This document shows positions 1 to 5,324 of a DNA stretch of 5,324 bases, in pieces. The notes beneath the pieces are model-generated. The model saw only the letters and a list, made by a program, of their open reading frames with translations. It had not been told where the DNA came from and did no database searches. This DNA is from Actinomycetes bacterium (GTDB lineage Bacteria; Actinomycetota; Acidimicrobiia; Acidimicrobiales; Palsa-688): assembly GCA_021808425.1 (NCBI GenBank), contig JAKBBS010000229.1, forward strand, positions 1 to 5,324, in the 5' to 3' direction. The translations under genes and the position numbers were made by a program. Within the stretch, counting starts at the first letter, position 1, and the number at the start of each line of letters is the position of its first letter.

Positions 1-2265
1 GCGGGAGATGTTCTCGTCGATGAGCGTACCTCCCAAATCGTCGACGCCGGCTTGTAGCAGTTGGCGAACCCCGGGCACCCCCAGCTTGACCCACGACGCT
101 TGGATGTGGTCGATGTGGCCGCGGTAGGCGATGCGCGCGACTGCGTGCACGAGAAGCGTCTCGCGCCAGGTGGGGCCACGCCTAGCCTTGCGCTGCAGGT
201 AGATAGGGGCCGCCATGTGGACGAAGGGCAGCCCGACGAACTCTGTGAATCCGTGCGTCTCTTTTTGCAGTTGACGTGTCACGACAATGTGGCGAGCCCA
301 GTGGCGGGGGGACTCGATCGAACCAAACATGATCGTGACGTTCGAGTGCAACCCGACCGAGTGGGCGCTGCGGTGCGCTTCGAGCCACTCCTCGGTACTG
401 ATCTTGTCGGGGCACAGCTTTGCCCTGATCGAATCGTCGAGAATCTCTGCGGCGGTTCCTGGCAGCGACTTGAGCCCGGCGTCTTTCAGCCGGCTCAGGT
501 AGCTCGTGAGCGGCTCTCCTGAGCGTCGCGCGGCCTCTGTCACTTCCAGTGCACTGAAACCGTGAACGTGCATCCCGGGCGACGCCGCCTTGACCGTCTT
601 GGCGACCTGTATGTAGTAGTCGCCGTTGAAATCGGGGTGGATGCCTCCTTGCAGGCAGACTTCGGTAGCGCCGAGATCCCACGCCTCCGCGGTGCGCCGG
701 GCTATCTCGTCGAAGTCGAGCAGGTAGGGTGTCCCTCGGAGGTTGAGCGAGAGGGGGCCTTTGGAGAACCCGCAGAAGCGGCATTTGAATGTGCATATGT
801 TCGTGTAGTTGATGTTGCGGTTGGAAACCCATGTGACAGTGTCACCGACAGCGTCGCTGCGCAACGAGTCTGCGAGCTTCGCAACCTCAGCCACCTCGGG
901 CCCACGCGCCGAGAAGAGGGTGACCAGCTCGTCCTCGCCGACCTCCTGGCCCAAGCGAACTCCGGCTAAGACTTCGCCAACCGGGCCACGCAGGACCCCT
1001 GTGCGGAGATGGCCTGGCCTGGGTAAGCCAGGGTCCGCTTCGGGCGACATAGCGAACGGCGCAGTTGCGGCTCCGACTCCGACCAAAGTGACCGGTGTCG
1101 CCTCGGCCCCCGAGTACCACTGTGTCGAACGCCGTCCCACCAGCACGACCTCCGCGCCGTCGCCGATGTTACGAAACTCGCCGACCTTCTGTGGGAAGAC
1201 GGCACCCGGGTCGTCACGAGCGAGACCCTCCGCGTCGGAGCGGTCCATGACTGCGAAGTGCATCGACGGGTCGAGCCAACGCTCGGGGTCGGCCGCGAAG
1301 CTCGGGTAGATCGTGAGGCGCGGGGCTAGAGTGTGGCCGGCCGACTCGGTGACGTCACGCAGGGAGCCGAGGGAAGGCCACGGTCGTTCGGGGTTCACGA
1401 AGTCGGCTGTGAGCGGCGACACGCCTCCCCAGTCGTCGATTCCCGAATCGAGTAGCGAGGAGAGGTCGTCGGAAAGGTTCGGTGGGGCTTGGACGTGAAC
1501 GTCCGGCGGGAGGATCGTCCGGGCGAGCGCTACAGCCTCTAGGAAATCCTCCGCAGGGCAAGGAGGGTGGCGGTGCATCGATGTTCCATGCTTCGGAAGG
1601 AAGTTCTGGACGATGACCTCCTGCACGTGGCTGTGGCGGGCGTGGCTGGCGGCGATCGCCTCCAATGCCGCTATCCGGTCGCTCCGCCCCTCGCCGATTC
1701 CCACCAGGATGCCCGTCGTGAAAGGGATCGCTAGCTGTCCAGCGGCTTCCAAGGTGGCGAGACGGCGTTCCGGCGTCTTGTCCGGGGAGCCCCGATGCGC
1801 CTCCAGGTCAGCCCGAAGGCTCTCGATCATCATGCCCTGACTCGCCGTCACCGGGCGCAGCAGCGCGAGATCCTCGTAGCTGAGCGCCCCGGCGTTGGAG
1901 TGCGCCAGCAGGCCGGTCTCGTCGGTGACCAGGCGGCACATAGCCGCCAGGTACTCAACTGTCGTTGAGTACCCGTGCTCGGCCAGCCACGCCCGTGCCT
2001 GAGGGTATCGATCCTCGGGCGCCTCGCCGAGAGTGAACAACGCCTCGTGGCAGCCAGCGGACGCACCTTTCCTCGCGACGTCCAATACCTGCTCGGGGCT
2101 CATGAACGCCGCGTCGATTCGTGCCGGCGCCTTCGCGAACGTGCAGTAGCCGCAACGGTCGCGACACAGCATCGTGAGCGGTATGAACACTTTCGGCGAG
2201 AAGGTCACCCGCGTTCCGTAGGCCATGTCCCTTATGGCTCGAGCTTCGCGACGTAGGAGGTCCAT
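1..2265 (-). CDS. fbiC: FO synthase, fused CofG-CofH (FbiC), 3' end cut by window edge
   Basis: The protein is a bifunctional radical-SAM enzyme that joins 5-amino-6-(D-ribitylamino)uracil and tyrosine into 7,8-didemethyl-8-hydroxy-5-deazariboflavin (FO), the chromophore of cofactor F420; it is cytosolic. The minus strand reads without a stop for 755 codons. The CofG half (about residues 15-335) has the [4Fe-4S]/SAM motif CRDRCGYC (C34, C38, C41), then HSNAG near 122-126, GILVGIGE at 185-192, VQAPPNLSDD from 257 and DDWGGVSPLT at 277-286. A linker follows, then the CofH half (from about 435) with CTFKCRFC (C491, C495, C498), CLQGGIHP at 537-544, PGTAAEILDD at 602-611, FVGLPFVH at 676-683 and GGTLIDENISR at 745-755. 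In CofH proteins the last motif lies about 40 residues before the C-terminus, so only the tail is missing. I chose the ATG at 2265 because MDLLRREARAIRD fits a short CofG N-terminus; an in-frame ATG at 2313 and GTG at 2274 are alternatives. There is no strong ribosome binding site. Divergent from the GH15 gene. Confidence 0.96.
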   Translation of the reverse strand, partial: MDLLRREARAIRDMAYGTRVTFSPKVFIPLTMLCRDRCGYCTFAKAPARIDAAFMSPEQVLDVARKGASAGCHEALFTLGEAPEDRYPQARAWLAEHGYSTTVEYLAAMCRLVTDETGLLAHSNAGALSYEDLALLRPVTASQGMMIESLRADLEAHRGSPDKTPERRLATLEAAGQLAIPFTTGILVGIGEGRSDRIAALEAIAASHARHSHVQEVIVQNFLPKHGTSMHRHPPCPAEDFLEAVALARTILPPDVHVQAPPNLSDDLSSLLDSGIDDWGGVSPLTADFVNPERPWPSLGSLRDVTESAGHTLAPRLTIYPSFAADPERWLDPSMHFAVMDRSDAEGLARDDPGAVFPQKVGEFRNIGDGAEVVLVGRRSTQWYSGAEATPVTLVGVGAATAPFAMSPEADPGLPRPGHLRTGVLRGPVGEVLAGVRLGQEVGEDELVTLFSARGPEVAEVAKLADSLRSDAVGDTVTWVSNRNINYTNICTFKCRFCGFSKGPLSLNLRGTPYLLDFDEIARRTAEAWDLGATEVCLQGGIHPDFNGDYYIQVAKTVKAASPGMHVHGFSALEVTEAARRSGEPLTSYLSRLKDAGLKSLPGTAAEILDDSIRAKLCPDKISTEEWLEAHRSAHSVGLHSNVTIMFGSIESPRHWARHIVVTRQLQKETHGFTEFVGLPFVHMAAPIYLQRKARRGPTWRETLLVHAVARIAYRGHIDHIQASWVKLGVPGVRQLLQAGVDDLGGTLIDENISR
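1950..1973. repeat. Perfect 10-bp inverted repeat with 4-nt loop inside fbiC
   Basis: GGTACTCAAC (1950-1959) and GTTGAGTACC (1964-1973) are exact reverse complements separated by TGTC. On the fbiC mRNA this would be a 10-bp hairpin with a GACA loop. It encodes residues around GYSTTVEY of the CofG half, so it must also satisfy the protein code. It is less GC-rich than its surroundings and has no T-tract, so it does not look like an intrinsic terminator. A function (transcript folding, protein binding) is only a guess. Confidence 0.6.
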
Positions 2266-2272
2266 GCACGCC

Positions 2273-2278
2273 ACGCTA
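2273..2278 (-). promoter_or_regulatory. Candidate -10 element for leaderless fbiC transcript
   Basis: On the minus strand TAGCGT matches the TANNNT actinobacterial -10 pattern and ends 7 nt before the ATG at 2265. A transcript would then start at or next to the start codon. No good -35 is visible. TANNNT is a loose pattern, so chance is a real alternative. A GGGAG at 2283-2279 lies 13 nt from the ATG, rather far for a ribosome binding site, which makes a leaderless start more attractive. Confidence 0.25.
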
Positions 2279-2379
2279 CTCCCGCAGGGCGGCGCAAGAC
2301 GAGGCCGGGCCATGGTCTCGTCGCTAGGCGCGGCCACCCTCAGGCACGCTGCAGCTAACCCTGCCGCGGCGTCGGGCGT

Positions 2380-2406
2380 GGAACCTATTGTGCTCCAGGC
2401 CGTATC
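2380..2406 (+). promoter_or_regulatory. Candidate ECF-sigma-type promoter for the GH15 gene
   Basis: GGAACC (2380-2385) matches the GGAAC-type -35 of ECF sigma factors such as the mycobacterial SigE/SigH and Streptomyces SigR groups. CGTATC (2401-2406) follows after 15 nt, resembling the CGT-beginning -10 of that class at about the usual spacing. It sits about 50-80 bp upstream of the GH15 ATG on the correct strand. The -10 is not a full match (GTA instead of GTT), and a chance occurrence in GC-rich DNA is possible. TATTGT (2386-2391) and TATCGT (2403-2408) are weaker housekeeping -10 alternatives. Confidence 0.28.
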
Positions 2407-2444
2407 GTAGTTGAAGTGTTGTTCCAAGCGAGCCTCGAGATGCG

Positions 2445-2451
2445 AAAGGAG
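2445..2451 (+). promoter_or_regulatory. Strong ribosome binding site deciding the GH15 start
   Basis: AAAGGAG lies 7 nt before the ATG at 2459, an ideal Shine-Dalgarno sequence and spacing. It fixes that ATG as the start rather than the in-frame TTG at 2411, which would add 16 residues rich in Cys, Arg and Lys and has no comparable site. Confidence 0.85.
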
Positions 2452-2458
2452 CGACCCT

Positions 2459-4507
2459 ATGCCGCAAGCCGACGAAGCGCCGACGGAGCCGACTCGTAGG
2501 AGGCGGGAGTCGAAGGCGAACCCGCAGACGGGCGCGTTCGCTGCGGATGCATCCACATCGCCTGTGGGGGGCGGACTCTTTCCGCCCATTGCCGACTACG
2601 CCTTCCTGTCTGACTGTGAGACAACCTGCCTGATCGCACCGAGCGGTGCGGTCGAATGGATGTCGGTTCCCCGGCCCGACTCGCCGTCGGTGTTCGCCGC
2701 GATGCTCGATCGGGGGGCGGGCAGCTTCAGGGTCGGGCCCTACGACGAGATGGTCCCTGTAGCGAGGCGATACCTGCCCGGCAGCCTCATGCTCGAAACG
2801 ACGTGGCAGACCAGCTCAGGGTGGATCGTCGTACGTGACGCGCTATGCATGGGACCCTGGCACAACGTGGCGCAGCGCTCGGGAATCTACCGCCGATCTC
2901 CAACCGACTCCGAGGCGGAGCACTGCCTGCTTCGGACCGTCCGCTGTGTAAGCGGTTCCGTCGAGCTCTCGCTGACGTGTGACCCGGTGTTCGACTATGG
3001 CAGAACCGAGCCGGAGTGGCGCTACGAAGGAGAGGGATACGGCCACATCGTGGCGTCGCTGGCCGGTTCGCCGGTCGAATTGCGCTTCTGTACTGATATG
3101 CGCCCCGGCGTCGAGGGCCGATCCGTGCGGGCTCGCACGAGGATGGAGGAAGGCGACGCGCACTTCGTGGCGCTGTCGTGGTCCGAGGGAATCCCTCCGT
3201 CGAGTTGGAAGGAAGCCTCGGAGCGTATGACCAGGACCTCGGAGCACTGGCGACGCTGGATCACGCAAGGCCAGTTCCCGGATCACCGTTGGCGCAGCAG
3301 CCTTCAACGCAGCGCGCTCACCCTAAAAGGTCTCACCTACGCTCCGACCGGGGCTCTGCTGGCAGCGTCGACGACAAGTCTCCCGGAGACGCCGGGGGGA
3401 GCTCGCAACTGGGATTACCGCTTTACCTGGGTGCGCGACACGACCTTCGCGCTTTGGGGCCTGTACACCCTGGGATTCGACCGTGAAGCCGACGATTTCT
3501 TCTACTTCCTGGCGGACGTCTGCCGGGACGGGCAGGACCTGCAAGTCATGTACGGCGTCGGCGGCGAACGCGACCTCGCCGAGGTCGAGCTCGACCACCT
3601 GTCCGGCTATGAGGACGCCCGTCCGGTACGAGTCGGAAACGCTGCTTTCGATCAGAAGCAGCACGACATGTGGGGTGCGGTGCTCGATTCCGTCCTCTTG
3701 CACGCCCGTTCTCGCAGCCGCCTGCACGAATCGATGTGGCCGATGCTGGAGCGACAGGTCGAAGCAGCGATCGCCAACTGGAAGGAGCCTGACCGGGGAA
3801 TATGGGAGGTGCGCGGCGACCCGCAGCATTTCACCTCCAGCAAATTCATGTGTTGGGTGGCCCTCGACCGCGGCGCGCGCCTCGCCAGGTTGTTCGACAA
3901 AGCCGACGAAGCGAAGCGCTGGAGTGCCGTCGCCGCCGAGATCCATGCCGACATTTGCAAGAACGGCGTGGACGAGCGGGGGGTCTTCGTACAGAGCTAC
4001 GGCTCCAAGAACCTCGACGCTTCGACCCTTTTGATGCCGCTCCTGCGGTTCCTTCCTCCCGACGATCCCCGCATAAGGGCCACCGTCATTACGATCGCCG
4101 ACGAGCTCACCGAGCACGGCCTGGTGCTGCGCTACCGGCCCGATGAGACCGACGACGGTCAGCGCGGCCAGGAGGGGAGCTTTACGATCTGCTCGTTCTG
4201 GCTGGTGTCGGCGCTCGTCGAGATCGGGGAGCTCGAACGCGGACGCAAGCTCTGCGAGAGGATGCTCTCCCTCGCCAGCCCACTGGAGTTATATGCGGAG
4301 GAGATCGACGTCCACAGCGGGCGGCACCTCGGGAACTTTCCGCAGGCCTTCACCCACCTCGCGCTGATCAACGCTGTGATGCATGTGATCCGAGCGGAGC
4401 GCGCCGGCGCCGACATAGGTTCACCCGACCAGGACCGCCAAGGAGTGGCACCCGTAGCACTGTCCGGGCACCCGTCGGGGGACTATCCAGACCTGCCGGG
4501 GCACTGA
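2459..4507 (+). CDS. Glycoside hydrolase family 15 protein, probable trehalase / glucoamylase-like
   Basis: This 682-residue GH15 enzyme is predicted to hydrolyse alpha-glucosidic bonds with inversion. Residues 1-40 are a charged, probably disordered tail with no signal peptide, so it should be cytosolic. From about 42 (PPIADYAFLSDCET) to about 250 runs the beta-rich trehalase-like N-terminal domain. The (alpha/alpha)6 catalytic domain covers about 280-650, with RNWDYRFTWVRD at 316-327, LDHLSGYEDARPVRVGN at 378-394, GIWEVRG at 447-453 (E450, predicted general acid) and YAEEID at 612-617 (E614, predicted general base by alignment with the fungal glucoamylase SEQ.D motif), then LGNFPQAFTH. Length and both domains match bacterial GH15 proteins, some of which, such as the mycobacterial Rv2402 type, are trehalases. 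Glucoamylase or isomaltose/dextran activity cannot be excluded from sequence. The start is set by an AAAGGAG site. A TGA ends it 27 bp before surE, in the same frame as surE, so co-transcription is plausible. A roughly 35-residue polar C-terminal tail follows the catalytic domain. Confidence 0.94.
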   Translation: MPQADEAPTEPTRRRRESKANPQTGAFAADASTSPVGGGLFPPIADYAFLSDCETTCLIAPSGAVEWMSVPRPDSPSVFAAMLDRGAGSFRVGPYDEMVPVARRYLPGSLMLETTWQTSSGWIVVRDALCMGPWHNVAQRSGIYRRSPTDSEAEHCLLRTVRCVSGSVELSLTCDPVFDYGRTEPEWRYEGEGYGHIVASLAGSPVELRFCTDMRPGVEGRSVRARTRMEEGDAHFVALSWSEGIPPSSWKEASERMTRTSEHWRRWITQGQFPDHRWRSSLQRSALTLKGLTYAPTGALLAASTTSLPETPGGARNWDYRFTWVRDTTFALWGLYTLGFDREADDFFYFLADVCRDGQDLQVMYGVGGERDLAEVELDHLSGYEDARPVRVGNAAFDQKQHDMWGAVLDSVLLHARSRSRLHESMWPMLERQVEAAIANWKEPDRGIWEVRGDPQHFTSSKFMCWVALDRGARLARLFDKADEAKRWSAVAAEIHADICKNGVDERGVFVQSYGSKNLDASTLLMPLLRFLPPDDPRIRATVITIADELTEHGLVLRYRPDETDDGQRGQEGSFTICSFWLVSALVEIGELERGRKLCERMLSLASPLELYAEEIDVHSGRHLGNFPQAFTHLALINAVMHVIRAERAGADIGSPDQDRQGVAPVALSGHPSGDYPDLPGH

Positions 4508-4519
4508 GCGCCTTCGACG

Positions 4520-4528
4520 TGCTATGAC
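4520..4528 (+). promoter_or_regulatory. Candidate extended -10 for leaderless surE transcript
   Basis: TGCTATGAC combines a TGn extension with a TATGAC hexamer (4 of 6 matches to TATAAT). It ends 6 nt before the surE GTG at 4535, so transcription would begin at the start codon. No convincing -35 is present upstream. The absence of a ribosome binding site before surE makes this reading attractive, but translation coupled to the GH15 gene 27 bp upstream is an equal alternative. Confidence 0.3.
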
Positions 4529-4534
4529 GATCAG

Positions 4535-5324
4535 GTGAGGATTCTCGTAACTAACGACGACGGTATCGACTCGGAAGGCCTCGCAGTTCTTGCCAAGGCG
4601 ATGTCCGAGATCGGCGATGTGACGGTCGTCGCGCCCGACAGGGAGTACTCGGGGGCGTCGGCTTCGCTCGGAGCGCTGCAGATGCTCCGACCGGAAGTGC
4701 ACCGTCGTGCTATCGACGGTGCCGGCGAGGCGTGGTCGATCGAGGGACCGCCGGCCCTGTGCGTCATGTTCGCCACTCTCGGCGTGTTCGAACATCGCTT
4801 CGACATGGTTGTGGCTGGGATAAACCCGGGAGTCAACGTCGGTAGGACTATCTACCACTCGGGGACTGTGGGCGCCGCGCTCACGGCCCGGTCGAGAGGG
4901 ATCCCGGCGGTGGCCGTCAGTCAGGCGGTCGAGGGTTTCGGTATCGAAGGCCAAGGTTGGGAGAAAATGCTCACCGGCATGGAGTGGGAGTCGGCCGCGC
5001 AAGTAGCGGCATGCGTTGCGGGCGCCCTTTCCGAACGCCACGCCAGAAGGCCGATCCTCGTCAACTTGAACATCCCCAACCTGCCGCTCGCCAAGATGAA
5101 CGGCTGGGAGAGAACCTCGATAGGCCGGGTTCCCCCTCGAGTTGTCGCCGACGCTCGCCTAGAGGCGATCGAGGGTCGCAGCAGCGCCTACAAGATCGTC
5201 ATGGAGTGGGGTGACACCGTCGAGCTGCCCGCCGGCACCGACGGAGGAGCGGTCGAGGCGGGATCTGTGTCGCTTTGCCTCCTCGGGCATCTGACCGACA
5301 TCGACACGCCGCCCGACCACTCGG
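4535..5324 (+). CDS. surE: 5'/3'-nucleotidase SurE, 3' end cut by window edge
   Basis: SurE is a divalent-metal-dependent phosphatase that removes phosphate from nucleoside 5'- and 3'-monophosphates and is linked to stationary-phase survival in E. coli; it is cytosolic and usually a dimer or tetramer. The reading frame runs 263 codons without a stop. The N-terminus RILVTNDDGIDSEGL is the family signature, with metal ligands D8 and D9. S39 lies in APDREYSGA and N97 in GINPGVNVG, completing the metal site, and HSGTVGAA follows at 109-116. The conserved GTPADC segment reads GPPALC at 71-76, a variant. Residues 130-150 form a somewhat long stretch between AVAVS and the helix at ESAAQV. Typical length is 245-270 residues, so little should be missing on the right. 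GTG at 4535 is the only start fitting the usual MRILxTNDDG beginning; no ribosome binding site is visible. It lies 27 bp downstream of the GH15 stop with no terminator between them. Confidence 0.95.
   Translation, partial: MRILVTNDDGIDSEGLAVLAKAMSEIGDVTVVAPDREYSGASASLGALQMLRPEVHRRAIDGAGEAWSIEGPPALCVMFATLGVFEHRFDMVVAGINPGVNVGRTIYHSGTVGAALTARSRGIPAVAVSQAVEGFGIEGQGWEKMLTGMEWESAAQVAACVAGALSERHARRPILVNLNIPNLPLAKMNGWERTSIGRVPPRVVADARLEAIEGRSSAYKIVMEWGDTVELPAGTDGGAVEAGSVSLCLLGHLTDIDTPPDHS

Larger units (their letters stand above)
2266..2458. other. Divergent intergenic region between fbiC and GH15 gene
   Basis: This 193-bp stretch separates two genes reading away from each other, so it should hold both promoters. 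The fbiC frame stays open upstream of the chosen start through this whole region and into the GH15 gene. A longer FbiC N-terminus therefore cannot be excluded by stop codons, but the extra residues are Ala/Pro-rich and show no family motif I recognise. I see no tRNA, riboswitch-like structure or long repeat. Candidate promoter elements are listed separately. Confidence 0.7.

Noticed and set aside
61..522. Open frames on the plus strand opposite fbiC (also 562-969 and 809-1309)
   Set aside because: They lie wholly opposite fbiC, which is conserved across its full length with family motifs. The products are Arg/Ala/Pro-rich with no domain, as expected of antisense frames in GC-rich DNA.
182..832. 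A 216-codon minus-strand frame
   Set aside because: It is a shifted frame on the same strand as fbiC. Its translation is very Arg/Pro-rich and it overlaps the strongly conserved CofH half.
2341..2400. Minus-strand housekeeping promoter (TTCAAC, 17 nt, CACAAT) for fbiC
   Set aside because: Each box matches its consensus in only 3-4 of 6 positions, and the site lies over 100 bp from the start. It is too weak to annotate.
2411..2458. TTG at 2411 as the start of the GH15 gene
   Set aside because: The AAAGGAG site 7 nt before the ATG at 2459 is far better. The 16 extra residues have no family similarity, and they overlap the region next to the candidate promoter.
3583..3596. A 14-bp perfect palindrome GGTCGAGCTCGACC
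   Set aside because: It arises from the codons for a conserved EVELDHL-like stretch made of GAG, GTC, CTC and GAC, and a 14-bp palindrome is reasonably likely by chance in 5 kb of GC-rich DNA.
3323..4117. A 264-codon open frame on the minus strand inside the GH15 gene
   Set aside because: Its codons are exactly back-to-back with the GH15 codons. In GC-rich DNA this register rarely yields stops because TTA, CTA and TCA codons are avoided. The translated product has no recognisable domain, whereas the sense strand is a clear GH15 enzyme.
4508..4534. Terminator between the GH15 gene and surE
   Set aside because: No inverted repeat or T-tract is present in the 27-bp gap.

Overview
This window looks like part of a high-GC chromosome from an actinobacterium or a relative. 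The evidence is GC-rich DNA with strong G/C third-position preference, a fused CofG-CofH deazaflavin synthase (the FbiC arrangement typical of F420-making Actinomycetota), and an actinobacterial-style GH15 trehalase/glucoamylase-like protein. The FbiC sequence differs clearly from the mycobacterial form as I remember it. An uncultured or deep lineage (for example Acidimicrobiia-like) is therefore plausible, but this placement is an inference with low confidence.

Layout: (1) Positions 1-2265, minus strand: fbiC, intact for 755 codons and cut by the left edge roughly 40 codons before its expected end. It carries two radical-SAM CxxxCxxC clusters, one in each half. (2) Positions 2266-2458: a 193-bp divergent intergenic region. 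It holds a candidate ECF-sigma-type promoter pointing right, a strong ribosome binding site for the right-hand gene, and a TANNNT hexamer that could serve a leaderless fbiC transcript pointing left. (3) Positions 2459-4507, plus strand: a complete 682-residue GH15 protein with an N-terminal trehalase-like beta domain and an (alpha/alpha)6 catalytic domain, with both catalytic glutamates visible. (4) Positions 4535-5324, plus strand: surE, a 5'/3'-nucleotidase, open to the right edge and probably almost complete. It starts 27 bp after the GH15 stop, has no clear ribosome binding site, and has an extended -10-like element placed as for a leaderless transcript.

Together the genes represent cofactor F420 precursor synthesis (FO), hydrolysis of trehalose or another alpha-glucoside, and nucleotide phosphate salvage or stationary-phase housekeeping. 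GH15 and surE may be co-transcribed; fbiC is divergent and not obviously linked in function. I found no mobile element, CRISPR array, tRNA or rRNA, and no convincing new multi-gene system. The points worth a second look are small: a perfect 10-bp hairpin inside fbiC, the promoter candidates, the unusual fbiC N-terminus and motif variants, and a changed motif in SurE.
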